Assembly (NCBI RefSeq): GCF_022539665.2
Contig: NC_081331.1
Coordinates: 14,292,638 to 14,356,637 of the forward strand
Direction of reading: 5' to 3'
From: Daphnia carinata
Taxonomy: Eukaryota; Arthropoda; Branchiopoda; Diplostraca; Daphniidae
Length of the DNA: 64,000 nt
A program made the translations under genes and the position numbers. Under the pieces are notes generated by a model. The model was not told the origin of the DNA, did no database searches, and saw only the letters and a list, made by a program, of their open reading frames with translations. Position 1 is the stretch's first letter, and each line of letters starts with the position of its first letter. This document shows, in pieces, positions 22,768-35,339 of the stretch.

Positions 22768-25384
22768 CTAGAGCAAAGTACAATCATGAAATGAGAATGG
22801 AGAAGAGCGAGCCCTATTCAAAACAGACAAGAGTTCATCTTTGAGAGAAATGACAGGAGAAGCCATTCTGGCATCGGCTACAAAATATCCAATTTCCCAA
22901 CGCCAGTCGGTTTCTCTCAGCTTCCGGCAGATTCCGGCTACATAGCGTGCCACGTCGTGAAATTGTACGGGTGGGCCTTGCTCTTGAATATAATTGAGAA
23001 GCGTCACTTTCAGGAAATGCGAATTTGGTGTGGTTGCATCCTGGACAATGTAATCGCTTTGAACAATTAATTTCAAGAGTCGCAGGCAATACTGGAAGAG
23101 CCGATGAGACGAATGACTTAGGCAACGGGCCTCCATTGTAGCAGCGCACGGTGGAACTGTGACGCAATTGTGTAACTGCAAGACATACAAAAAATGAAAG
23201 AATTGATTATGGTAATAGAAACAAATTATGTACCGGACGAAAATGTTCGATAATTTGATCGCGTTGAAACCAATCAGGCAACGATTCCAGGGGACGAAGG
23301 GGTCGGAATCCACTTTGATTTTCCCATCCGATGAAATGGAAGACAGGCGTTAAATCGACGCTAATGGCCAAGCCACGGAAGGGGCTATTGCGAGCCGAAC
23401 CCCACCACGTCATCCGTATATTAAGGCAAACGCGACGCAGTTCGCAATCAACAAACTGGAATCCAAGCTTGTCAGGTGAATTTGCATCCATTTCTTGCAT
23501 GCAACTAAATTTAAAATTATAAACTCTAAATCATGAAATTATGATAATCAAATGAAAGCTTACAGGACTAAGAAGAGTCGAAATTGTTCGACGTGAGCGA
23601 CGTAATCTTCACCGAGAGAGATTAGTTTGTTTTTGGCCGGGAAACGACGAAAGACGATAAGGAAATCGTATTCATCTGGAAGCAGAATTTTACTGCCGTC
23701 CACGGCACTTCCAACCGGCAACACATCCAATTGCCATCCGAATTTGGTGCTCTGTTCATCTTTGATCCGCACTTGCTCCATTAATTTTTGAACCGTTTGC
23801 CGAACTGCTCGTGCAATTTGCGACGATTCGTCCACATTTTTCGCCGAATCTTCGTGAATGACAACCGAATATTGGTCAATAATATCCTGGAGCGCTTTGG
23901 ACGATCCGTTCCATTGAGAAACGTGGTTCAAAAAATCATTGGCTCTTCGTTTAATAGCTGCACTGTGACTAATGTGATGGAAAAAATCGCTAAACAAAGA
24001 CCGGCCTGTTTAAATAGAACACGCATTAGCCAAAATAACACAACGTTGCCATATTTTACGTACCTCCTCGATATCGGAAGAATGTGTCGACAATGTAAAG
24101 TGACAAAAGATCACGGAAGCGATCGAGTTGGTGGACGTACTCCCACACTGTGTACGGTTTGGCATAGACGCGTAATGATTTGCGTTCGCCTTTCCGTTCC
24201 ATGGCCGTTAGGAGATTCTCTACCTCTGATGTCACAGTAGATGGATCGCAATACTGTTCCAGGCAACTGCGCACTGTTTCGCCGTTGATGGTCCTCACGT
24301 TGCTCTTTAAATAGGGCAAGAACAAAGTGACGTAATCGAGTCTGCCCAGGATGGCTGCAATGTGAACGACGGTGAAACCATCGGCATCAACGAGATTAAC
24401 ATCCGCGTTAAACCGCTGGATCAACGATTTGGCCAGTTGTCGCATGTCGGGTTTGTGAACGAGGAAGAACATGGGCGTGCGGAGTCGTCGATTTTGATGA
24501 TTGACGTCGGCGCCAGCGTCGACGAGTCTCGCGATCAACCTGACCGTATCTTCTAATTTATCGGATTGGGCCCGCAGAACAGCGTAATGGATGAGAGAAT
24601 GACCCATGTAATCGGACTGCGTGAAACTCATCCGCCCACGGAAGATGGAAACGGGAATCCTCCGCACAGCTGGCAGGTGTGGATTGCGCAAACTCCATAA
24701 AAGGGGCGTGCGCTGGAAATTGTCTTGAACGTCGGCAAGGGCGGGAGTGTTCAACAGCAAATATCTCATGGCCCAGGGCGATTCGTGAAGCAAATGAAGA
24801 GGCGTGATTCCCTGGAACTGGACATTGACATTTGCACCAGCGTCGACTAGGAGCTTCAAAAGCCGAATGTAAACTTGCCGTCCACGTCGATTACGTTTGA
24901 CGTGAGATCCACAAACGCAATGCAGGACGGTCCGTCCATCCGGATCCTGGACGTCGACTCTACACCCGACGCGTTGGACCAACAACTGGAATGCGGCCAA
25001 CATTTTGTGGACGGTAGCGTAGACATTGGAGCCAATGTCGTGAAGGAGACACAGTCCCGCTTCATCCCGTAAATCGTTGGCGTCAATCCAAGGTCTTTGT
25101 TTTAATAGCGACCACTCCAGCACATCCAAATGGATACTTTTTGCAGCCGTCCAAACAATTTCGATTCTCCTTGCGTGATCCAGTTGAGTCCGCCATCGTT
25201 CGACCGCCTCCTGTTCATTGCGGCGCACTAGTTGCCTAAACTCTTTGTACCAACGAGGCGGCCTCAAAGGATGGTCGTCATTCACGGTGGCCATACAGGT
25301 ACAGAATGCGAGTTGCTGTGTCCTAGACGACTGCCGTTCAGGGTGATTCAAATCTATTCTAATCACTTTCCAAAGTGATAACAC
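22768..25384 (-). CDS. Ankyrin-repeat Mab-21/cGAS-like nucleotidyltransferase
   Basis: Four exons (24064-25384, 23564-24005, 23234-23504, 22768-23175) join in phase to give 813 residues. Residues ~60-400 contain about six ankyrin repeats (for example DGRTVLHCVCGSH, GITPLHLLHESP, VDAGADVNHQNRRLRTPMFF, DADGFTVVHIAAILGRLDYV). Residues ~445-813 form a Mab-21-type nucleotidyltransferase. The GS motif is at 539-540 (LPVGSAVDG), the first two metal ligands are E552 and D554 (PDEYDFLIVF), and the third acid is D638 (AISVDLTPVF). This is the complete triad of cGAS and cGAS-like receptors; most Mab-21 family members without enzyme activity lack part of it. The cGAS zinc-ribbon pattern is not evident. 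The product may make a cyclic dinucleotide on sensing nucleic acid, or be a structural Mab-21 relative. Function is inferred. Confidence 0.85.
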
Positions 25385-26120
25385 GGGATCTGATGACTAG
25401 TGGCGTTCAAAGGTAAAGCCCGTAGATTTGACAGTTTTCTGTTTGTTTTATCAACATTAGGCAGTTTTCCCTTTTTCTTTACGACGTAAAAATGATTACC
25501 TTCGATTATGCCTTGTTGTTTCCGGGTTGAGGACGTCTTTCAGCGATGTGTTGCAGGTGATCCGAAAAGATAAATTGAGCAGATTGAAAAATAAATAAAC
25601 GATAAACCTGATTTGAAATTCCATTGCCTATAGATATAGTTTTCGATTGTGGACGAAACAAACAAAATAACATACAATGAAATACATACAGCCGATGTTT
25701 TTTTTCTTCATTTTGACTGGGATCTATGTACGATGATTCAATACGAATTAACATACACGAGACGGATAGACAACTAGAATTCTTCAACCTATTTCAAGAT
25801 CTAAACACGATGATATGACAAATAATAAGATTTTTTTCTAAAGGGGTGTGATGGTGGGGATTATCGCAGTTAAAGAGTACCACATTATTTTGGAATCATT
25901 TCAAATACTTTAGAGTGGAGCTGCTAAACTACCTCGGTTCCCCTTTCTTTGAATATAATATATAGATTTTCTTTTAGCTAGGTAATAATAATAATGAAAG
26001 AAAATCAAACTTAACAGGGGGGATCCTGCCCGTTGCGTGTGTACCTGTACGTGTGGTGATTTAAAAGGTGGTCATAATGGAATTGGACAAAGTGATGAAT
26101 CTTCCCCCCCCCCCTAAACG
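25385..26120. other. Intergenic, nothing recognised
   Basis: It lies between the start of the ankyrin-Mab-21 gene and the GRAMD1 stop. It is AT-rich and includes a C-rich run near 26105. It probably contains the GRAMD1 3' untranslated region. Confidence 0.5.
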
Positions 26121-29100
26121 CTAACTGGGCAAATCTGCGTGATCATCAGCTGATCGAGGCGGATGGTATTGAACAGGAAGTGAAGAAGAGGCAGGTGATT
26201 GAATTTTCTCTAAAATGGCCCGAATCAAATCTGAATCGGGTTCGATTTCTTTTTCCAAGTTCGTCAGCGATTCTTGCGTTTGTTTCAAGTAGCCACTCAT
26301 GGCCGATAGAGTCGATCGCCATTTGGACTCGGTGGATCGATAGAGCGTCTCTTGTTGGCGCAAAATCCTCATCCACTCTTCCGGTGACTTTGGTTGGGCT
26401 CTGCACATCAAATCCATTTTTTTTTAGAAAATTTAGATGGAAAGAAAAATTGCAAATGAAACTGACGTTAATACACGGAGATCGGCCATGTTGGCGGCTG
26501 AAAGGCAAGATGGCGGATGACGAGCTAATTCTTCGGCCAGCTGTTCCAGAGCCCAAATTTTGGAGAACAGGAAGCCGTTGGTGCATAGCAAAAGGATCAA
26601 AGAAACCAACACCACGTAAAACACCGCACTGCAACCGCCAGATGGCGACGTTGATGAAGACGGTGGGTTCGGTGAGGACGATGATGAGGAAATCGCCGTC
26701 TTGTTTAGACGTCCAGCACCGACACTAGCGCCACTTCCAGCCCCCGATTGTTTGACGCTGCCTGAAGATCGAGGGGATTCTATCAATCCTCGTTTTTCCA
26801 GGCCGTTGTCCATCATCCCGTCCTTGCGTCTCCTGTTGGCTCTCGAGTGGAGTCGTTTCTTCACCGATGCGTTTCCGCCCATCGGTCCGACGACTCCCGC
26901 AGATCCCGTGCCAGAAGACGAAGGCAATTCGGCCCGCCTTTCGATTCTGACATCTTCAGCATCTCTCGACGATTGCATCGACAACAAATTCCGTTTCATT
27001 TGACTAAAATTCTCTTCTAAAGCGGCCCAGGCGTTCTTTTCGATGAAAGCTAAAACAAATTTCAATTAGTTAAAGAATTTGAAAAATGAATTGGGCGTTA
27101 TTTACTTTTGACGATGCCCCAGACGGATTTTTTGTATTTGATTTGCGAGTAGATGACGAGACGGGACTTTCGATATCCGGAACGCATCAGACACCAATGG
27201 CAACAAACGGCAAACGTTTCAGCATACGGAATTCCGCTATTTGAAGCTTCCACGTCAATCGCATAGAAATCACCGGCTCGGCTTACATCCAACAAAGTCT
27301 AAAAATATAAACAAAAATTTTTAATTAAAAAGATCGATTTTGTGTTATTCTAATTTTTTATCGCTCACCTGACTTTCAACTGCGCGCGTACTTTTAACGC
27401 CAATGTTGTTGTTTAATGGAATTGTAAATGCAACAGTGCGGAATTTTTCCGCTGGATTTGTTTCAGCTTCTTGCCACGGGCTCACCTGCAAATCTATTTA
27501 AAACTCCATTTAATTCAATTATTTTAAAACAAATAAAATCATATGCAAAAACCTGTGCATTTGCGTGTTGTCGTGATGAAATCAATGTAAAATGTGGAAT
27601 TGGTAAAGAGGAGAGTGAACAACTCGTCGACACTCATTGGCATGACCATGTTAACCATTTCACGGCCTTCATGGAGGACGGGACATTGAACGGCCTCGTC
27701 ATTCATGTAGCGATCATCTTCCGATTCGGACGTCTCGCTGTAACGCGGAGGCACGTCGGCGTCGCCTGCATTTCCGCCACCTCCAGCAGACGGTATGTCC
27801 TTCATGATGATGACACTTGGCCCACCTCCAACAGCTGATACGCTGCTACCACCGTCACCTCCCGCACTGCTACTGATGCCCAGTGATTCTCTCCAATCTG
27901 ACCCCGTCGTGTCACTTGGCAGCTAATTATTCAGAAAAATAAACATAGACCGTCATTCAGACAATTATTTCGTTTTTTAAGGAAATTTAATTTTCAGCTG
28001 TTTAAAAAGAAGTTGGGACAACTTCCAATAAAACTCGTGGAGGGAACTAAGAAAACGGGAAATGCGAGAAAATGACGTCATCTCCCGGTGCTTCTATTCT
28101 AATCTTGTCCCGACACTGAACATTTCTAGCGTTTGGCATGACTTGCATCCAACTTATAAAAAAGAAACCACTTGGAGCTCGTTGGCTTGATTGGATCTAA
28201 AATGGGTTCGATAGGCCGAGCTACAGAGTCAGAAATAAATAGCAGAGGGGAAACGGTGTAATAGATAAGCGACATTTTGACTAGAAAGAATTGAATGAAA
28301 GCTTCATGAAGAAGAATGAATGGCATCGTAGAAGAGCGCTTCGCCATCCATTGAAATGAGATAGAACAATTCGTCCAGAGCAGTTGCCGCCACCGTCTAA
28401 TAGCCATCACATAAAAAAATAAACAACAACAACAAAATTCCTTTGAAACGCGGGATACCTGAATTTGCGGAGGTGGTTCTACTACTGTCACATGTGAAAC
28501 AGGATCATCAACGGCAATGACGACAGCAGCCGTGCATAAATGATCATGTTCTTCTGCTGTACTTTCGCTTGCGTTACTACTATTGCTATCCACGCGTTCT
28601 TCTTCTACTTCCGTGTATACACCCACTGATAACGGCAACACAAGTTGATGCGACAACACCTCGTCGCCCGTCATCTTTCACGTTTTATTGTGATGATCTA
28701 TGCGTTACTGCTCGTTCGCGGCACTGGACTCGATACTCGGCGTGTCTCGCTACTATATACTACGCCAACATCGTAAAAGAACAGACACAGAAGTAAAAAA
28801 AAATAAAAGGAGGATGTGGCTTACTCAGGTCCGTCCTTGAGAACCCGATTCGGATTGTTCTTCTTCTCCCTACTCTATTCACGCTCCTCCTTACCGAGTC
28901 CTTATTCCCGCCATTCCCTTTTCATCGTCAATTTGCATAGTTTAGAAGCATGTCGAGAGTCACGGCAGTGAAGGACAATTTTTCAATAACACCCCAACGT
29001 AGAGAGAGGCCATCAACAATTCCAATGCGTGATGATCGACTGATTCATTATTTAAATCAACAATCTCGTAGGACGGGCGCAAGCGTTTTGAATGTTGAAT

Positions 29101-32100
29101 TTGTTGATTCTCTTCCCCCGCCCCCTACACCCACCACAATCGGATACACGCAATGTCCACTCGGTGCACGCGTACTCGAACAGCTGATCGAAATCGCCGC
29201 AGGAAACACGTGACGTCACTTAAAAAACATTTCGAAAACAAAAAACAGCGTTTTCTCAAGCTTCCAATTTGAGATGACCGACCAACCTATTAAGCGTGGG
29301 TAGAAATTTCAGGGCCGTTTCTTGCGTCGAAATATCTTAATCGCCATCTTTTTTCAAACGAAACCGAGAACGAGTTGGGTCGATTATCGGCAATACCCTT
29401 TAATATGATTTAAGAGGGCGTTTTCAATTGAGAGCAGAGCCTTCCTAAATTGAGGAAAACGTCGAGGGCCATCTTCTTTCGTCATAGTCGTTCAAACATT
29501 CCACAGATCCTAATTTTCTATGTCTCTTACTTGCCGAAGTCGTCGCTTCAGAAAGGGATGGTCTTCCAAAAACAGGAAAAAAATAAAAGCCAACCCATCC
29601 GTGCCCTACCGGGAAACAGTAACAACCACCAGCATTAGCAATTTCAAGCTCAAACGGTTTCAGTTGGTTTGCTCGTGTGCACGCGTGCCGGACGGTGCTG
29701 TTTCTTTTTTTTTGTTTTGCTAGCCAAACTTTTCTTCTTTCGTTTTTCGGCAAAGGTGTTGATTCCAGCCAACGCCATCTAACGGTCAGAAATGGCTTGT
29801 CATCTGTTGCTGGGGTTCGGCGACACACAGAAAGCGAGAAGTACCAACGCCATCTAACGATTTAGAAAGTGCAATGCTTCAAAGGCCATCTGTTGCTGGG
29901 ACTTGAAAGCGAGAGTAACAGGCAGGCCAAACCAGATGGACGGACAGACGGACAAACATGCATCGAGAGAGTGAGAATCAGGACCCACCTGAAGACGTCG
30001 GCTGTAGTGATGATGACGATTGCGGATGACGTTATGACTGATGGGATGGACGACGTTGCCACTGTCGTCGTCGTTGGACGTTTGGGCCGAATGCAATGAC
30101 GGACTCGGTGAGCTCAGTTGCTGCAAAGAAATGGACGGTTGGACTTGATTGACTTCAGAGAGAGGAGACGCCTCGCCGGCAGAAGCGCTGACGCCGCAGA
30201 CGATGGATGTAGATGTTCCAGCCTCGTCGTTGCTGCTGAAACCCAGTTCCGTTCCGTACACAGAGTGGACAAATTTCCACAATTCCTGATTGCCCAGTGG
30301 CTGCAAATGTTTTTGGGTTTTCAGGTTTGTTTCGTATTTTCCGAAAGAGGAGAAACAGAGCCAACGACGATGACGACCACGAACGAACGATGGCGTGTGA
30401 AAAAAACATAAAATAAACCAACGAACCGAGACGGAAGCGTCGTAACCAATCAGAGATAAACGAGAGTGAGAGAAAGAAAATCATCAACGATTGTGGAGGG
30501 GGGAAAGAAGGAAGTAAAATAGAAAGCAGAATTTAAAAAACACTCGACTTTCGACTCGAACCCCTACGTAACTATGTGTTATCTTATCCTTTCTTCATTT
30601 TTTTTTTTCCCATCGTCATTGGATTTTTAACGAGGCAATTTTATCTGCGTTTCCAGAGCCCTCCGCTGTTAGCTGCACTGGCCTCAAAAACTAGCCAATA
30701 GATGGTAGTAACTGTATCGGTTGGCGAACGCTTTGTGACTTTCTTTTTTTGTTGGTGCTGATGCACCATCAATTGAGGCAAAGGGAAGCATCAAAGAGTT
30801 ACAGGGATCTAGTGGTCGTAGCCTATGTATAATGCAAGTAAAAAGAAATCAATACAAACCTGATCAAGAAGAGCTTGCTGCCAAGTTCTGAAGAGGACGA
30901 CGTACGTCTTGTCGCGGGCACCGAAGGAACAGAAGAAATGCTTGTCCGTCTCCGTACAAATTTGGATGGCGTTGGGGATCACCAGGGCCGTCTTCTCCTT
31001 TGTCAGCGAAGACACTTCCTTCCAACGAAGTTGAACCTAGGTTGTTTAAAACCAAACAAAGAGGAGAAAAAATGAATCAGATTAATGGGAATCAATAAAT
31101 CACGATTGATTTTTCTTTCTTTTATTATTCATGTTGGAAAATCTAAAAAATATTTTACCAGCGTCTCCCAGCGAAAAATATTGGCGTAGAAACAGAGATA
31201 ATTTTGTGTGACGTAAATGCGACCCTGCAATAAAATGTCGCGTTGCAGTGCGCACGAATAATCGACAATCAATCGCTCGTCCACGGGCAAATCTTTGAAA
31301 ATTCGTTTGAAATCCTCGCAACGTGAACGGTACGTTGGATTTAACATTTGGTACCAGGCAGACTTTTTCCTTCCACCACTACGGCCCTGCTAAACAAAAC
31401 AAATCAATTAGAAATGAAAAGAAGAAAGATCAAAAATGGGTTATACCTTGCTGCCATTGGTACTTTCCGGACCACTTGGCGTATTTCTTGGTAAATGTTC
31501 AAAGGATCGCATCGATCCAGCACTTCCCGATTCACCGCCTTCTACGGATATTTGATCTAGTGAAACATCAACTGCTCCCGTTCCAATAGCGGATGCTTTT
31601 TCCAGACTAGCTTCTCTACTAGACGACTCATTGTGTCGCGTTGGCGACGGGCTGGATGGACTACGGGACCTGGACGGCCTCTGATGGCCACCAAGGATGG
31701 GCGACGGGGGTGAAACTAAAGGATTCAGTTCATGATCAGCTACGGAACCATTGCAGGAGCTGCTGTTCAAGGGGGACGAGGATGAAAAAACTGCAACCGC
31801 CGGCCCGGTTGTGGTCGCTTCCGTCGCTTCCGAAGACGAAGAATTGCTGTTGGATGAGGATGACGTCGATAGTGTTGTTGCCTCCACTGCGGACCCTGCC
31901 AAATTGGGCGACGAGGCGAGCAGGGTGGATGTGGCGATGCCAGAGGTGGATGTTGCGGTCGTCGATAATTGACCCGACGACGTCGTCGTGGCCGTAAAGA
32001 GGCAAGGGTACGAGAGTGCGGGAGCCAAGCGTTCCGGTGACACGAGATGAGAAGATCCTCCTCCATGGTCCAATCCGGCCGCCATGTTTCCATTCGGAAT

Positions 32101-33236
32101 TTCAGCCGAATTTCCTTTTCCAATTGAATATTTCAGAACTTAATAGTTCTTATTAAATAATAACTACAAATACCTTCGGATAAACAGATGGTTGGTGGCA
32201 GTGTTTCACTCCGGCGGATACGATTCCGGATTGACGTCGTCGATTGTTCTTCGCTGCTTTCTAGACTGTCAAAAACATTTTCAAAAAGAAACGTCAAATA
32301 TGCGAATGAAATGGAGAGACGACATCATCAGTCAGATCCACAACTTGTTCTGATACTTTTTATCATACTTCCTAAACTTTTTCTTAGTCGTTTCCTGGTT
32401 ACAAATCGATATAGACGTCCTACACATGCCATACGAGCGCATAGCTGTCAATGCATGACTTGTATGTCTTCCTTCGCCTTTTCCCCTCTTAAGACACAAA
32501 GGTAAAATGCCATCCGTCAATTGTTACTAAAGTAACTTTTGAAACCGTTACCTTGAAATCAAAAGTTGTTTTTATCGCACAACACTTAACATATCGGCTC
32601 TGATTTCATTGGCTGCTGCCTAAAAGTCCGCAATCAATCCAAAAGCTGCGGCTTTTCGATTCCCCCCTCCCCCTTTCCACCAGCAGCAGCAACTCAACAA
32701 CACCGGACCAACTTAACTGACACGTACGAATCAATGCCCATGAGCTGAGCCGCGCAGTGAGCTAGCTAAGGCTACACAAGACGCACAGATCAATAAACAG
32801 TCGTGAACAGCATTACCACCGATTGGCAAACGTACAGCGGAACTAGAAAGCGCAAGCGCCATGGTTTACGATAGTGTACGCTCAACTATTGACCAGCAGA
32901 TGGCAGTGACTAGTGATCCAAAACATTGGTCTCTTTACTTTTCCTTTTCAGTGTGTTTGTATGTTTACTCTTTGTCTTTCACATCCTGCCACACGAAAGG
33001 GGGAAATGCTGTGTCAATTACCTTAGAGGTTCGGGGGAGATGCTGTCAAAGCTGGAATCTGCTGTTGAAGAACGGCCTAGGGACTTGCTCGAGCTCTGAC
33101 GAGAAATCAGCACAGAAGAGTGAGCATTGTTGATGCTGCTGTTGAAATCGTTAGGTTCTGATAGCTGCTTTATGAGTCTGACCGTCCCAGGTGGGGATTC
33201 ATCATTTTCGATGATAAGGCTCTTTTCAAGAGACAT
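26121..33236 (-). CDS. GRAMD1: GRAMD1/Aster cholesterol-transfer protein
   Basis: Aster proteins sit in the ER and move cholesterol from the plasma membrane at contact sites. Eleven exons join in frame: 33022-33236, 32174-32265, 31447-32114, 31159-31386, 30860-31036, 29989-30300, 27553-27922, 27369-27493, 27106-27298, 26467-27049 and 26121-26400 (1080 residues). A long Ser/Thr-rich N-terminus (~1-330) precedes the GRAM domain (FKRIFKDLPVDERLIVDYSC, LQGRIYVTQNYLCFYANIF, FCSFGARDKTYVVLF). The VASt/ASTER domain covers about 645-830 (FTLLFTNSTFYIDF, YAETFAVCCHWC, VKTFIEKNAWAALEENF). A single ER membrane helix lies at about 935-956 (AVFYVVLVSLILLLC), then a luminal tail (SPEEWMRILRQQETLY). It is longer than vertebrate GRAMD1 mainly because of the N-terminal extension. 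The splice at 27493 was chosen over 27485 because it alone keeps phase. Confidence 0.93.
28459..28674 (-). CDS. GRAMD1: Alternative first exon of GRAMD1
   Basis: An ATG-initiated 72-codon open exon (MTGDEVLSHQLVLPLSVGVY...) ends in phase 0 at CAAATTCAG|GTATCC. That phase exactly matches the GRAMD1 exon starting at 27922, to which exon 29989-30300 also splices in phase 0. Use of this exon would replace the Ser-rich region and the whole GRAM domain while keeping the VASt domain and membrane anchor. A TATA box and initiator lie just upstream. Expression is inferred, not shown. Confidence 0.6.
28725..28759 (-). promoter_or_regulatory. TATA box plus initiator for the short GRAMD1 form
   Basis: On the minus strand TATATAG begins at 28759. 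An arthropod-type initiator match TCCAGT has its A at 28725, 34 bases downstream, near normal spacing. The ATG of the alternative exon follows 51 bases later. Confidence 0.55.
29769..29859 (+). repeat. Pair of CCAACGCCATCTAACG repeats in a GRAMD1 intron
   Basis: The 16-base sequence occurs at 29769-29784 and 29844-29859. Related GCCATCTA(A/C)CGG strings occur in the dispersed repeats of the left part of the window. It is possibly debris of the same element family. Confidence 0.5.
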
Positions 33237-34482
33237 GTTTTAGAGTACACAAAAAACTCAATATCACAAATAAATAAAAAAGAAAGTCGACGACGTAGTG
33301 ATGTCCGGAAGTTACGTCCTGCCTGTCAAGCAGATCCAAGGTATTGAGACTTAGTAGTAATACAGCTGAGATTGAGCGGGGGTGAATTGGAATATCCTTT
33401 CCCTCACGACTCTCAACTAGAATAGGGGAATCACAATAACAATAGGAGATTACATAGGGTGAGATTCATGGAGATACTGAACTTTGGGGAACAACAAAAT
33501 CACAAGTGGACGGCCCGCCGACACGTCAAACCGGCCATATTCCTTCTTTCACTTCTGCTGCTATGAAGGCAAAAAGCAAAACAGCCACTTAGTAATCGAT
33601 ACTTTTGGGCAACGAAGCTATCGATTGTGGGAAAATTAACGACTTGAAAATTGAAAAACTGAATATTTCGCTAAAAACTAATTGGCGTTACTAATGCAAC
33701 AGGAATAAACAATCACTAACTTTCACACGACTTCAGTGTTCCAATGCAGTACTGTGAAAGTAAAACTTTGGTAAGAAAAACCAGCTCACTTGATTGCAGC
33801 CACGAGCTATTAAGAGTTCCTTGACGTCGCAAATCTCAAGGACAGAAATATTCACATGGGGGTTGACTGCAGGTGCAATTTTGGTGGTCAAACTAATTTG
33901 AGATATGATGAGATATCCTGATAAGAAACTGTTTTCTTCTACAGCTCATCATTTCAGATTTCCCCGGATTCAAACAACGCTTTCAGTTCGTCGTTTATAT
34001 CAATAAATAGCAACGGCTCTGCAATTTACGATTTAGTTATCTATGTCGAACGTCCCGGAATGAACTGGTAAACTATGATTCACCTACGACTATCTTGTCC
34101 AGTCGGCAATTATAAACATTCGTCAACGAAACAATTAAATGCTATGATCATGTCTACGACCGGATGTAACTGTTCCTGAGTAGACGTGACAGACTGATGA
34201 CAATTGAACCGACTAACATGCTGAAAATACTGGATGAAGCAATTCTTCAAATTTGACTATGTTGGCTCTTTTTCAGCCATTCTCTGCCATGTGTAAGAAT
34301 AATTCATTCAGGGTACCGTGATAAACGGACGCATGTCATACACAGTTCTAAATAGTGATTAACGAATAAAGGAGAAAAAAACTTGTTTTACCAACGGAAT
34401 TTATTTCATCTTAAGCTGCTTTTTATTTTACGAAAACCAGGACAATTTTGGAAAGAGAAGAGCCATCTTTTTCGAGATTTTC
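33237..34482. other. Intergenic, nothing recognised
   Basis: It covers the GRAMD1 5' flank and the 3' side of the small membrane protein gene. No exon, RNA gene or clear repeat is seen. Confidence 0.5.
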
Positions 34483-34875
34483 TTAGATTTCATTGTGTGG
34501 AATGGGTTCGGCCGAAAGTTTGAATTCTTGGTTCTTTTTTTGATTCGGATTTTCGGAATCACTTATCGATAAGCTGATATCTTGATTCGATCTCTCCTGA
34601 GCAGGATTTTGCTTCACATTCTGTGCAGGCAAGATTTGCGGGGCCAGGGTCAGTTGTTGGCATTGTTGTCTTTCGTTGTCATTTACTTGACCGATGATGA
34701 TCATCCCAATGAAAGCTCCCAAAATAAGAACTGCTGCCGCTACGCAAATCGCCATATGTTTTGACATGATGAAATCCGACGCTTTGTTCCAGAAATTTTC
34801 CAGCTTGCTCGTGGGTGCTAGATCCATCGTAAGAAAGCTATCTAATGTTGCTGCGATGTAAGAGTCAGTGAACAA
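34483..34875 (-). CDS. Small single-pass membrane protein, unknown
   Basis: I do not recognise it. It is an intronless frame of 130 residues with one strong hydrophobic segment at about 43-63 (ICVAAAVLILGAFIGMIIIG), flanked by a basic-aromatic N-terminal part and a polar Gln/Asn/Ser-rich C-terminal tail. With no signal peptide and positive charges before the helix, a type II or tail-exposed topology is possible. Translation could also start at the second methionine (residue 17). It could be spurious, but the codon composition and clean helix argue for a gene. Confidence 0.45.
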   Translation of the reverse strand: MFTDSYIAATLDSFLTMDLAPTSKLENFWNKASDFIMSKHMAICVAAAVLILGAFIGMIIIGQVNDNERQQCQQLTLAPQILPAQNVKQNPAQERSNQDISLSISDSENPNQKKNQEFKLSAEPIPHNEI

Positions 34876-35339
34876 AGGAATGCTGTATCACGCTCAGCAG
34901 ACGATTACAACGGATAAGCACTAGCTTGGCAAACGTTCAACAACGTTTTTCTCAATACAATTTCGAGAAAGGAACGACTTAAAATTTTGGCCTCTTGTTC
35001 ACATACTAGCATGTATCCAATACGAAACAAGTAATTACAAGTAACGAATAACAAATGGATTTCTATCTTCATGTTTTGACCTTCATAGCCTATCAGAACA
35101 AAGTCATGTATAGCATCGTCTTACCTCGTATTTCATATTGTCAAAACTTGGTGGCGCCTATTTTTACTGTCGTCAATTGTGCAAGACTGGAACAGGGCTG
35201 GATCGAAAGACTTACCATCACTTCATTGTCCACAAAATAGGGCTATAATAACATTTCTTTTTAACAAGAGCAAGATTTGAATCGTCATCGAAGGTTAGAT
35301 GTTCATGTTATTTACATGGAGCGTGTGATACTTCACATT
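34876..35339. other. Intergenic, nothing recognised
   Basis: Between the small membrane protein gene and the WDR24 stop. No coding or RNA feature is seen. Confidence 0.45.

Noticed and set aside
28950-29213. Plus-strand 87-codon frame in a GRAMD1 intron
   Set aside because: It has an ATG and a plausible length, but no recognisable domain, no splice context and low-complexity proline. It could be chance in GC-richer intron DNA.
29445-29828. Minus-strand 127-codon frame in a GRAMD1 intron
   Set aside because: Composition is erratic and it overlaps the CCATCTAACG repeat copies. It has no phase-compatible splice sites to neighbouring GRAMD1 exons.
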